From: Spirochaetaceae bacterium UBA6243 | GTDB lineage: Bacteria > Spirochaetota > Spirochaetia > Treponematales > Rectinemataceae | Length of the DNA stretch: 64,000 nucleotides | Assembly (NCBI GenBank): GCA_002441395.1 | Contig: DJVZ01000045.1 | Location: 8,100-72,099 of the forward strand | Direction: 5' to 3' | Shown here: piece after piece, positions 26,266 to 34,559 of the stretch | Layout of the letters: every line of letters starts with the position of its first letter | Numbering within the stretch: the stretch's first letter is position 1 | Translations under genes and position numbers: made by a program | Notes under the pieces: model-generated | The model's input: only the letters and a program-made list of their open reading frames with translations | The model's database searches: none | Told to the model about the DNA's origin: nothing

Positions 26266-27312
26266 TTATTTCACCAGAGGCTGGCCATCGTAGGTGATGC
26301 TCTTGATGATGGCTTCGGCGGCTTTCAACGCGGGCGCCGGCAGCGTGGCATAATCGAGCGAGGTCACATATTTCTGGCCATCGTGGATCATCCACCAGAG
26401 GAGCTTGGCGAGCTGATCAGCCTGCTCGCGGGAGCGGTTGCCGTAATTCTGCTCGCGGTAGACGATGATCCAGGTGAGAGCACTGATTGGGTAACCTTCT
26501 TTCGCGTCGGTGTTGACGAGAAGAATGCGGGTATCTGCCGGGAAGGCTCCTGCGGCAGCAGCCGAGATCGATTCGAGGCTCGGATCGACCCACATGCCGC
26601 TTGAATTCTTTATAGCCGCCACTGCCATGCTGTTCTGGTTTGCGTAGGCCAGCTCGACATAGCCGACACTGCCCTGAGTCTGCTTTACCACACCCGCCAC
26701 GCCGGCATTCTGCGCCGCGCCCTGCCCTGCCGGCCAGCTCACGGAGTTCGCGTTGCCAACCTTTGACTTCCACTCAGCGCTCACCGCGCTTAAATAAGCG
26801 GTAAAATTGAAGGTCGTCCCCGAGCCATCGGAACGGTAGACGGGCATGATCGCGAGGTTGGGAAGCTTGACATTAGGATTGAGCTCCGCAACGGCCTTGT
26901 CGTTCCACTTCGTGATTTTACCCAAATAGATGTCGGCCACCACGTCGCCGGTCAGTCTGAGCTTGGGATTGCCGGGAAGATTGTAGGTGACGACGACCGC
27001 GCCAATCACCGTGGGGATGTGTACGACCTGAGCGGGATACTTGCTGAAATCCGCGTCCTTGATGAACGAATCCGAACCACCAAAATCGACGACACGATCC
27101 TGAATATTCTTGAGGCCGCCTGAAGACCCGATAGACTGGTAATTCACTTTGACGCCAGTCGCTTTGTAATATTCATCGAACATCTTGGTATAGGCAGGAG
27201 CAGGGAATGACGCGCCGGAGCCCAAGAGGCTCTGTGCGCCAAGCACGCCTGTCAGCCCGACAACAAATAGAGCGAGCAAAACCAGCTTCCTCGAAACTGC
27301 ATTTCGTTTCAT
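26266..27312 (-). CDS. pstS: Periplasmic phosphate-binding protein PstS
   Basis: 348 residues beginning with a Sec signal peptide (MKRNAVSRKLVLLALFVVGL, ending near LGA-Q) without a lipobox cysteine. Phosphate-binding blocks are LLGSGASFPAP (N-terminal loop), the SIGSSGGLK stretch, YRSDGSGTTFNF and QGSVGYVELAYA. It captures phosphate for the PstCA channel. The start at 27312 is supported by GGAGG about 8 nt upstream; a longer frame to 27363 would place 17 charged residues before the signal peptide. No textbook Pho box was found upstream. Confidence 0.93.
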   Translation of the reverse strand: MKRNAVSRKLVLLALFVVGLTGVLGAQSLLGSGASFPAPAYTKMFDEYYKATGVKVNYQSIGSSGGLKNIQDRVVDFGGSDSFIKDADFSKYPAQVVHIPTVIGAVVVTYNLPGNPKLRLTGDVVADIYLGKITKWNDKAVAELNPNVKLPNLAIMPVYRSDGSGTTFNFTAYLSAVSAEWKSKVGNANSVSWPAGQGAAQNAGVAGVVKQTQGSVGYVELAYANQNSMAVAAIKNSSGMWVDPSLESISAAAAGAFPADTRILLVNTDAKEGYPISALTWIIVYREQNYGNRSREQADQLAKLLWWMIHDGQKYVTSLDYATLPAPALKAAEAIIKSITYDGQPLVK

Positions 27313-27454
27313 TGCGTTTTCCTCCATCTTCGTCTTCATTTCGTGAATGTGCAGGCGACGCAAAAGCGCACGCCATATACGATTTTCACGATGTACAAAG
27401 AGAGGATATTCGGGACAAATTAATAGATTTTCTGATTTGTGTTAGGAAATGATT

Positions 27455-27484
27455 AAAAACAGGGCTGCCTAGATGGGCAGCCCT
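27455..27484 (-). terminator. Strong terminator behind nucleoside-binding protein gene
   Basis: On the minus strand AGGGCTGCC and GGCAGCCCT form a perfect 9-bp stem (27461-27469 with 27476-27484) over a 6-nt loop, followed by G and TTTTT. It separates the binding-protein gene from pstS. Confidence 0.9.
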
Positions 27485-27517
27485 TTGCTGTAACACTGAA
27501 TCTAGACGTTCATGCGC

Positions 27518-28522
27518 TTATTTCGCCGGAACCTCGGAAACGACGAGCTTGCCGGACGCGATCATCGCTTCGTACTCTTTGACTTTCGCCAGAATGTCCG
27601 CAGAGAGGTTGGGGTTCTTGTCGGGGATGCCGACGCCCTTGTTCTTCACGGTGAAGACGAGGCTCTGGCCGCCGGGGAACTTGCCGTCCATGGTCATCTT
27701 GCAAACGTCATACGCGGCCACATCGACGCGCTTCATCATCGAGGTGAGGACTGCCGACTTGCTGCCGCTGTAGATGCCATCGGCATACTGATCCTTGTCG
27801 ACGCCGATCGCCCAGCGGATATCACCCTTCTGGGAGCGCTCTTTGGCTTCCTTGATGAGGCCATTGCCCGTGCCACCAGCGGCATGGAAAATGATATAGG
27901 CGCCGGCATTGTACTGCTTCTGCGCAAGAGCCTGACCTTTATCCGGAGCCGCGAAATCGCCGGCATAGTCTACGAGGATCTTGCAATCCGGATAGACTGC
28001 CTTTACGCCCTGCTCGAAACCAGCCTGGAATTTTTCAATGAGCGGAAACTGCATGCCGCCGATAAAGCCAACGATGTTCTTCCCGTCGGCCTTCGCCTTG
28101 AGTCCCGCCGCGACACCAACGAGGAAGGAGCCTTCGTGCTCGGCGAAGCCGGCCGAGGCGACGTTCGGGAGGTTCACGACGGTGTCGATGATGAGGAACT
28201 TACGGGTCGGATAGTTGGTCGCGACCTGCGTCATTGCCTGCTCAAAGAGGAATCCCGGAGCGATGATGAGGCTCAATCCTTCATCCGCAAAGGTCGAAAG
28301 GTTCGGGACATAATCTGCTTCCGCGCTGGACTGCAAATACTTGTAATTGCCTTTCGCGAGCTTGAAATCCTGCGCGAAGCGGACAATGCCTTCCCACGTG
28401 CCCTGGTTGAAGGACTTGTCGTCAATACCACCAACGTCGGTGACGAGACCGACTCTGAACTGTGCAAACACCGGCGCCGCGATGAGTGCAGCGACGACAA
28501 GCACTAATAGCGCTTTTTTCAT
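27518..28522 (-). CDS. BMP-family nucleoside-binding protein (TmpC/PnrA-like)
   Basis: 334 residues of the Bmp family of purine-nucleoside-binding proteins (Treponema TmpC/PnrA, Bacillus YufN). The signal peptide MKKALLVLVVAALIAAPVFA ends without a lipobox cysteine, so it is predicted soluble in the periplasm, unlike the lipoprotein TmpC. The diagnostic ligand block is DVGGIDDKSFNQG (29-41). FHAAGGTGNG and the ring-stacking regions are also present. It should feed the ABC transporter encoded at 20778-24393, although three pst genes lie in between. A GGAGG site and a long leader with a hairpin precede it. Confidence 0.93.
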   Translation of the reverse strand: MKKALLVLVVAALIAAPVFAQFRVGLVTDVGGIDDKSFNQGTWEGIVRFAQDFKLAKGNYKYLQSSAEADYVPNLSTFADEGLSLIIAPGFLFEQAMTQVATNYPTRKFLIIDTVVNLPNVASAGFAEHEGSFLVGVAAGLKAKADGKNIVGFIGGMQFPLIEKFQAGFEQGVKAVYPDCKILVDYAGDFAAPDKGQALAQKQYNAGAYIIFHAAGGTGNGLIKEAKERSQKGDIRWAIGVDKDQYADGIYSGSKSAVLTSMMKRVDVAAYDVCKMTMDGKFPGGQSLVFTVKNKGVGIPDKNPNLSADILAKVKEYEAMIASGKLVVSEVPAK

Positions 28523-28558
28523 GCTTCATCCTCCTTTGAAGATTGCTCTACACGATAC

Positions 28559-28582
28559 GCGAAGATTATGCCAATCTATCGC
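28559..28582 (-). other. Stem-loop in the nucleoside-binding protein leader
   Basis: GCGA-AGATT (28559-28567) pairs with AATCT-A-TCGC (28573-28582), with one bulged base, closing a 5-nt loop. It lies 37 nt before the ATG at 28522, downstream of the predicted promoter. It lacks the conserved core of a purine riboswitch. Confidence 0.4.
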
Positions 28583-28596
28583 ATTAAGTAACGTAA

Positions 28597-28625
28597 ATGG
28601 TAAAGCGACCGCCGCAGATTGTCAA
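28597..28625 (-). promoter_or_regulatory. Promoter for nucleoside-binding protein gene
   Basis: Minus strand: TTGACA (28620-28625), 17-nt spacer, TACCAT (28597-28602). It predicts a leader of about 70 nt containing the stem-loop at 28559-28582. Confidence 0.65.
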
Positions 28626-28661
28626 TAAGAATTTTACAATTGCGAAGACTATCTAGACATT

Positions 28662-29333
28662 TTAGACCGATGCTTCGGCATCGCGCATGATCGCTATGCC
28701 CGCGGATGCCCCGATGCGCGACGCACCCGCTTCGAGCATAGCCACCGCATCCTCATAAGTCTTGATGCCGCCCGAAGCCTTCACGAAAGCTGCATCGCCG
28801 ATACTCTCTTTCATGAAGCGGACATCCTCCGCCGTTGCGCCACCAGTGCCGAACCCTGTGCTCGTCTGCACAAAGACCGCTCCTGCGTCCACCGCCGCTC
28901 TGCATGCATCGACCTTTTCTTCCCGCGTCAAGTAGCACGTTTCGATAATCGTCTTGACAATGGCGTGTTTCGAGGCCTTTACCACCGCAGCGATATCTTC
29001 GCGGACCGAAGTCCAGTCTCCCGCCTTTGCGCGCCCGATATTGATCACCATATCGACTTCGCGGGCACCCTCCGCGACCGCGCGGCGCGCCTCTTCCGCC
29101 TTGACAGCCGTGCCGTTTGCCCCGAGGGGAAAACCGACCACCGTCGCAATCAGCACCTCAGAACCGGCAAGTTCTCTGGCGCAGACCGGGACCCAATATG
29201 GATTTACGCAGACTGCTTTGAATTTGTGCTGTCTGGCTTCCGAACACAGTGCTTTTATCTGATCTTCGGTTGCGGTGGCTTTCAGCAATGTATGATCGAT
29301 GGTCGCAGCGATCAGCTTTCCGGTCCAATTCAT
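28662..29333 (-). CDS. deoC: Deoxyribose-phosphate aldolase family protein with Schiff-base Lys replaced by Gln
   Basis: 223 residues with the DeoC TIM-barrel. DeoC splits 2-deoxyribose-5-phosphate into glyceraldehyde-3-phosphate and acetaldehyde in nucleoside catabolism. The proton-relay aspartate is D94 in REVDMVINIG and the second lysine is K185 in FVKASGG. The Schiff-base lysine normally sits in FVKTSTGFG, but here the codon is CAG and the stretch reads FVQTSTGFG (Q156). The rest of the family pattern, TGGATAEDV, is intact. It may be inactive, altered or a sequencing change. It lies upstream of the nucleoside-binding gene on the same strand, which fits deoxynucleoside use. GGAGG lies 8 nt before the ATG. 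Confidence 0.88.
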   Translation of the reverse strand: MNWTGKLIAATIDHTLLKATATEDQIKALCSEARQHKFKAVCVNPYWVPVCARELAGSEVLIATVVGFPLGANGTAVKAEEARRAVAEGAREVDMVINIGRAKAGDWTSVREDIAAVVKASKHAIVKTIIETCYLTREEKVDACRAAVDAGAVFVQTSTGFGTGGATAEDVRFMKESIGDAAFVKASGGIKTYEDAVAMLEAGASRIGASAGIAIMRDAEASV

Positions 29334-29355
29334 TTTTCATTCCTCCGTATCAGCG

Positions 29356-29994
29356 CTAAATCTCGATCCTGTTGCGCAGATATTCGCGGCGGGTGGCAAC
29401 GAGCTCTCTCAGCTCCGCGAGCATGCGCTCATCCGCCCTTTCGGCAATTGGAAACACGAATTGCTCTGTCTCATCGGTGTACCGGCGGACAAACACATCG
29501 TCGGTCACGTAGCCGAGGCTGATCATGTTCGAAATGCGGTCCGCGCTCTTGAGCACCCTGGCACGCAGCGACCCATAATCGCGAATACGCGTAAGAAACT
29601 CAGCCTTATTTTCGACCGGACGCCGGGTTACCTCGAGCACCAGTTTATAGACATCGATCGCTTCGTCATCGATCGAAAGAATGCTGTCCGGATCCGTCTC
29701 GGGGGCATCTTCAAGCAGGTCATGAATGAGAGAGGCTTTGAGCAGCACGGAGTCGATATAGCCATAGTCCATAAGAATCGCCATAGTGTCGAGCTGATGC
29801 CGGAACATGTTGCCGCCGCTTCTTCTGGGCTTGCCGATGAGGCAGGTTGCCAGCTGAATGTAGGGCGCAAGGTGCATGCGCTTGAGGCGCAACATGGCGG
29901 CCTTGTCCATGGTGAGGCGGTCGGAGCGGAGCACTGAATTCTGTTTGGGAAGAGAAATCTCGCCATTCTGAGGGCCATCCTCTCCTGAATTCAT
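29356..29994 (-). CDS. Small HD-domain protein resembling alarmone hydrolases (Mesh1-like)
   Basis: 212 residues with a single HD domain. The residues used by Rel/SpoT and Mesh1 to hydrolyse (p)ppGpp are all recognisable: H66 in FRHQLD, H91-D92 with E95-D96 in LIHDLLEDAP, and D152/N156 in KSADRISNM. No synthetase, TGS or ACT domain follows. It is therefore a candidate stand-alone alarmone hydrolase. This is inferred from motif spacing, and another nucleotide substrate remains possible. Its ATG overlaps the valS stop (ATGA), so it is translationally coupled to valS. Confidence 0.75.
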   Translation of the reverse strand: MNSGEDGPQNGEISLPKQNSVLRSDRLTMDKAAMLRLKRMHLAPYIQLATCLIGKPRRSGGNMFRHQLDTMAILMDYGYIDSVLLKASLIHDLLEDAPETDPDSILSIDDEAIDVYKLVLEVTRRPVENKAEFLTRIRDYGSLRARVLKSADRISNMISLGYVTDDVFVRRYTDETEQFVFPIAERADERMLAELRELVATRREYLRNRIEI

Positions 29995-32648
29995 GAAAGC
30001 TCCCGAATATACAGATCGAGCTTGGCGGCTTTTGCCGTGGAAACCGCAAGCTTGTCCTTCTCCTTTTCTACGATATCAGGCGGAGCGGAAGAAAGAAATG
30101 CGTCATTTGCAAGCTTGAATTCGAGTTTTGCGATGTAGGTTTTTTCTTTCTCCACCTCTTTCGAGAGGTGATCGACAAGCTTGGCGATATCGAGTAACCC
30201 GCGCACCTGCACATGTATGGTCGCGCCATTGCCCGCAAGGGAGACAGAACCTTCGCGGGAAGCGCCGCCGATCGACACCGAGGATGCGCCGGTAAGAAGG
30301 CTTATGAGAGCCGCATGCCCGCGAATGAATGCCGCATGGGCGAAGTCGCCGTCAAAGGCAAGATCGAGCGGAATGGAGACCTCGGGTGAAATCTGAAATT
30401 CGGATCGCAAGGTTCGCACAAGCGTGACAATCTCTTTTAGGGCTTCAAAATGTGTTTGAATGTCGGGCGATTCGCGCTCCTTGGTCCATTCGGGATAGCT
30501 GGCTGAAATGAGCCGCCCCTTGGCATTTGGCAGCATGCCATAGATTTCTTCAGTCACAAAGGGAAGGAAAGGGTGCAGCAGCCTCAGCGATTCATCGAGC
30601 ACCTTAAGGAGCACCGTCGTCGCGCGGTCCTTTTCTTTATCGTCGTCCGATTTGGTCGAAAGTTTGGAAGCCTCGATATACCAGTCGCAAAAATCATCCC
30701 AGAAATAGGAATACGCAGTTTGAGCGGCATCGTTGAATCGCCAGGATTCGAGGGCCTGTCCTACGGTTTTCGCGGCTTCGTTGAGCCTGTGAAGGATCCA
30801 GCGGTCCGTATCGTTGTAGGTCAGCTCGCGCTCCGACAGGAACGCTCGTCCCTCCAGATTCATGAGGATGTAGCGTGAAGCGTTCCACACTTTGTTGGCG
30901 AATTTGCTGCCCATTTTAAAGCTGTCGCGGTCGAGGAGGATGTCCTGACCTGCCGCACAGTTGTACGCAAGCGTGAATTTGAGGGCGTCGGCACCGTATT
31001 CCTCGACAATTTCGAGGGGATCGATGCCATTGCCGAGACTTTTGGACATTTTCCGGCCCTGTTTGTCGCGTATGAGGCCATGGATGCAGACCTCCCTGAA
31101 AGGGCTCTGTCCGGTGAACTCCATACCGGCCATTATCATGCGGGCCACCCAGAAAAAAATGATGTCGTAGCCGGTCACCAGGGCGCTTGTGGGATAGAAA
31201 TAGCGGAGGTCCGCGGTGTCTTTCGGCCAGCCCAAGGTACTGAAAGGCCACAGCCAGCTTGAAAACCAGGTGTCGAGCACATCTTCATCCTGGTAGATGT
31301 TGCCGGAACCGCACTGGGTGCAGACTGTCGGATCCTCGCGGCTCACTATCATCGCGCCGCAATCCTTGCAGTAGAACACCGGAATGCGGTGTCCCCACCA
31401 GAGCTGGCGGGAGATGCACCAGTCGCGGATGTTTTCAAGCCAGTGCCTGTAGGTGTGTTCCCACTTTTTGGGGAAGAAGACGACGTCGCCGTCCTGCCAG
31501 GCCTTGAGGGCCTTGTCGGCGAGCGGCTTCATGCGCACGAACCACTGTTTCGAGAGATAGGGCTCGATGACAGTGTGGCAGCGGTAGCAATGTCCCACCG
31601 CGTGCGTGGTCTTCTCTTCGCCCTTGAGGAGGCCGAGTGTCTCGAGATCGGCGAGGACAGCCACGCGCGCGTCGAGCACTTTCATGCCTCGGTATTTTTC
31701 CGGCACGGCGTCGGAAAGGGTGGCGTCGGGATTGAGAATATTGATGCGTTCAAGGCCATGGCGCTGGCCGACCAAAAAGTCGTTCGGGTCGTGTGCAGGC
31801 GTGATCTTCACGAGCCCCGTGCCGAATTCAGGATCGACATAGCTGTCTTCGATGACCGGAATGACGCGATCGGTCAGAGGCAGACGCACTTTTTTGCCGA
31901 TAATGGCCACATAGCGAGGATCATTGGGGTGGGCCGCAACGGCAGTGTCGCCTAAAAGCGTCTCCGGGCGCGAGGTCGCGATCTCGATCCTGCCGCTCGG
32001 CCATTCGGGACAGGGACCGTCGACAAGTTCATACCAAATGTGCCACAGCGCGCCCGGTTCATCCTCGTGCTCAACCTCATCGTCCGAGAGGGCAGTGCCG
32101 CACGAAGGGCACCAGTTCACCAGGTATTCGCCGCGATAGATCAGATTGCGCTCGTACAGCGTCACGAATACCTCGCGGACGGCGCGTGAAAGCCCCTCAT
32201 CCAGCGTAAAGCGCTCCCTGCTCCAATCGACGCTCGCTCCGATTCGGGCGAGTTGGTTGTCGATGAACGCGCGGTGCTCCCTGGCCACTTTCCACGTTTC
32301 TTCGATGAAGGCCTCGCGCCCCAGAGACTCGCGGCTGCGGCCTTCCTTTCGCAGCTTGCGCTCCACGACATTCTGCGTGGCGATGCCCGCATGGTCGGTA
32401 CCGGGCAGCCAGAGCGTGGGAATGCCCTTCATGCGCCTGTACCGGATCTGTATATCCTGCAGACTGTTGTCGAGCGCATGTCCCAAGTGAAGGACACCGG
32501 TTACATTGGGAGGAGGAATTACAATGGTAAAAGGCCTTTTGTGCCTGTCTACTTTCGGCTGAAAATGGCCCTCGCTTTTCCACATTTCGTATATGCGCTG
32601 TTCGAACGACTTTGGGTCATAAGCCTTTGAAAGCTCCACCGATTTCAT
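29991..32648 (-). CDS. valS: Valyl-tRNA synthetase
   Basis: Class I aminoacyl-tRNA synthetase that charges tRNA-Val. 885 residues. The ATP motifs are HLGH (54-57) and KMSKS (533-537). The editing domain contains TSRPETLLGD (225-234). Zinc-like cysteine pairs occur at about 180-183 and 427-446, and the C-terminal coiled coil (about 815-885) is the usual ValS tRNA arm. The start at 32648 is set by GGAGGGG just upstream, and a longer frame to 32693 lacks a ribosome site. No T-box leader is seen. Confidence 0.97.
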   Translation of the reverse strand: MKSVELSKAYDPKSFEQRIYEMWKSEGHFQPKVDRHKRPFTIVIPPPNVTGVLHLGHALDNSLQDIQIRYRRMKGIPTLWLPGTDHAGIATQNVVERKLRKEGRSRESLGREAFIEETWKVAREHRAFIDNQLARIGASVDWSRERFTLDEGLSRAVREVFVTLYERNLIYRGEYLVNWCPSCGTALSDDEVEHEDEPGALWHIWYELVDGPCPEWPSGRIEIATSRPETLLGDTAVAAHPNDPRYVAIIGKKVRLPLTDRVIPVIEDSYVDPEFGTGLVKITPAHDPNDFLVGQRHGLERINILNPDATLSDAVPEKYRGMKVLDARVAVLADLETLGLLKGEEKTTHAVGHCYRCHTVIEPYLSKQWFVRMKPLADKALKAWQDGDVVFFPKKWEHTYRHWLENIRDWCISRQLWWGHRIPVFYCKDCGAMIVSREDPTVCTQCGSGNIYQDEDVLDTWFSSWLWPFSTLGWPKDTADLRYFYPTSALVTGYDIIFFWVARMIMAGMEFTGQSPFREVCIHGLIRDKQGRKMSKSLGNGIDPLEIVEEYGADALKFTLAYNCAAGQDILLDRDSFKMGSKFANKVWNASRYILMNLEGRAFLSERELTYNDTDRWILHRLNEAAKTVGQALESWRFNDAAQTAYSYFWDDFCDWYIEASKLSTKSDDDKEKDRATTVLLKVLDESLRLLHPFLPFVTEEIYGMLPNAKGRLISASYPEWTKERESPDIQTHFEALKEIVTLVRTLRSEFQISPEVSIPLDLAFDGDFAHAAFIRGHAALISLLTGASSVSIGGASREGSVSLAGNGATIHVQVRGLLDIAKLVDHLSKEVEKEKTYIAKLEFKLANDAFLSSAPPDIVEKEKDKLAVSTAKAAKLDLYIRELS

Positions 32649-32794
32649 GCTCCCCTCCACAATGCACAGAAAGTGCACAAAAGAATAGCGCAAAAACAGG
32701 CCTACCGGAAAGGGGGCGATAGTATTTTTACTTTAATAAGAAAATCGTACCCCCCTACTTTTCATCACAATGTTCTTGCAGCATAATAGTAAAT

Positions 32795-34498
32795 ATGAGA
32801 GAGACAGAACCTTGGAAATTTCTCGATGCGTATCGAGGTCGCGTTTTTTCGGATAAATGGCCTACACTTCCGCAACTCTTCGATATTACCGCGGAACGTT
32901 TCCCCGACAGCCCTTGTTTCACGGTGTATAGCCCCCAGAGAGTCAGTCTGACGTATAGAGAAGCCCGGACACTCATTGTCAATGTCGCGGCCCACCTAGG
33001 CTCGGTTGGCATCAAGCCTGGCACCCATGTCGCCGTGACCGGCAAGAATTCGCCGGAATGGGCTATTGCATTTATCGCCGTTCTGTACACGGGAGCCGTC
33101 GTCGTCCCCATCGATTATCAGCTCTCCACCCAGGAAATTATCACCTTGATAAAAGCAGGGGATGTGATGGCAGCCTTCATCGATGAAGAAAAGTTCGAGG
33201 AAATCCAGAAAGAATTCCACGACATGCCCTGCTTTGCCCTCACAAAAAAAGCGGGGAATTATATCTACGACATGACCCCGCCCCAAGGGTTCAAATTTGA
33301 GCAGCCTCCCGTGAAGATGCAGAGCACTGCCGCCATTCTGTTCACATCAGGCACAACAGGCGTCCCCAAGGGCGTGATGCTGAGCCACGAAAATTTTGTT
33401 TCGGATTGTTTCTTCGCACAATCGAATCTCAATATTTTGCACGAGGATGTGTTCTACGCGCTGCTGCCGATCCATCATTCCTACACGATGCTCGCGGTGT
33501 TCATCGAATCGCTCTCGGTCGGCGCCGAGCTGGTCTTCGGCAAGCGCATGGTCGTCAAGCAAATCCTCTCAGACCTGAAAGCAGCAAAGGTCACGATGTT
33601 TCTCGGCGTGCCGATGCTGTTCAATAAACTCCTCGCCGGCATCATGAAGGGTGTGAAAGAAAAGGGCGCGTTTACGTATGCCCTGATCCGGACCATGATG
33701 GCCATCTCGGGATTCATCAAGAAAGCCTTCGGCGTAAACCCCGGGAGGAGCCTGTTCCATTCCGTGCTGGAAAAAGCGAGCCTTTCTTCGATTCGAATTT
33801 GCATTTCGGGTGGCGGGCCGCTCGACCCGAAGGTTTTCCGTCAATACAACGAACTCGGCATCGATTTTGTCCAGGGCTATGGACTCACGGAGACCTCGCC
33901 GATTCTCACCCTCAATCCGGTCGAGCACTATAAAGAGACTTCTGTCGGTAAAATTCTCCCCGGCGTCGAAATTCGCATCGAAAATCCAGACGAAGATGGC
34001 ATCGGAGAAATTGTCGTCCGTGGGTCCATGGTGATGCAGGGCTATTACAAGATGCCCGAAGAAACAGCCCAGGTGCTCTCCGAAGATGGCTGGCTCAGCA
34101 CAGGCGACCTCGGGAAGCTGGACAAGGAAAATTATCTCTATCTTGCGGGGAGAATCAAAAACCTTATCGTCACCGAGGGCGGCAAAAACGTCTATCCCGA
34201 AGAGATAGAGAACGAGTTCCAGCTCTATGATGAAATCGATCAGATACTTGTACGCGGCTACAATCCTGAGGGCAAATCGGTCGCGGAAGAAATCGAGGCG
34301 CTGATCTATCCGAATCAGGACTGGATTTCGCAAAACCGTCTTATGCCAAATCAGATTGAGGCGCGCATTCAGGACATCATCACCGAGGTAAATCAAAGGC
34401 TGCGGCCCTATCAGAAGATAAGCAGGACGCACATCCTCAAGGAACCGCTCGAGATGACTACTACCAAAAAACTCAAGCGTCAGAGCGCCAAAATATAA
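32795..34498 (+). CDS. AMP-forming acyl-CoA synthetase (long-chain fatty-acid ligase type)
   Basis: 567-residue ANL-superfamily adenylating enzyme that activates a carboxylic acid with ATP and CoA. The P-loop is TSGTTGVPKG (184-193). GYGLTETSP, GWLSTGDLG and the hinge AGRIKNLIVTEGGKN follow in order. The C-terminal catalytic lysine is probably in TTKKLKR at the very end. It is cytoplasmic and possibly membrane-associated; chain-length preference cannot be read. It faces the thiolase gene across a shared bidirectional terminator. CATAAT ends 7 nt before the ATG and no ribosome site is visible, so the mRNA is probably leaderless. Confidence 0.9.
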   Translation: MRETEPWKFLDAYRGRVFSDKWPTLPQLFDITAERFPDSPCFTVYSPQRVSLTYREARTLIVNVAAHLGSVGIKPGTHVAVTGKNSPEWAIAFIAVLYTGAVVVPIDYQLSTQEIITLIKAGDVMAAFIDEEKFEEIQKEFHDMPCFALTKKAGNYIYDMTPPQGFKFEQPPVKMQSTAAILFTSGTTGVPKGVMLSHENFVSDCFFAQSNLNILHEDVFYALLPIHHSYTMLAVFIESLSVGAELVFGKRMVVKQILSDLKAAKVTMFLGVPMLFNKLLAGIMKGVKEKGAFTYALIRTMMAISGFIKKAFGVNPGRSLFHSVLEKASLSSIRICISGGGPLDPKVFRQYNELGIDFVQGYGLTETSPILTLNPVEHYKETSVGKILPGVEIRIENPDEDGIGEIVVRGSMVMQGYYKMPEETAQVLSEDGWLSTGDLGKLDKENYLYLAGRIKNLIVTEGGKNVYPEEIENEFQLYDEIDQILVRGYNPEGKSVAEEIEALIYPNQDWISQNRLMPNQIEARIQDIITEVNQRLRPYQKISRTHILKEPLEMTTTKKLKRQSAKI

Positions 34499-34525
34499 AA
34501 AAGGGGGCGCCCCCCGGGCGCCCCC
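34498..34525. terminator. Bidirectional terminator between acyl-CoA ligase and thiolase
   Basis: GGGGGCGCC (34503-34511) and GGCGCCCCC (34517-34525) form a perfect 9-bp GC stem with a 5-nt loop. The A-run at 34498-34502 gives a U-tract for the leftward thiolase transcript. The rightward side has only a short CTTT. Confidence 0.85.
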
Positions 34526-34559
34526 TCGCTTTATCCCCTATTCCCTACCGCCAGGCATC

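Noticed and set aside
27313..27454. Pho box upstream of pstS
   Set aside because: No CTGTCAT-like repeats at the proper spacing; TTGTCC-N17-TACATC could be a plain promoter but is weak.
28523..28661. Purine riboswitch upstream of the nucleoside-binding protein gene
   Set aside because: Conserved loop sequences and the three-way junction are not seen; only a simple stem-loop remains.
32649..32794. T-box leader for valS
   Set aside because: The region is short and has neither the T-box consensus nor a specifier hairpin followed by a terminator.
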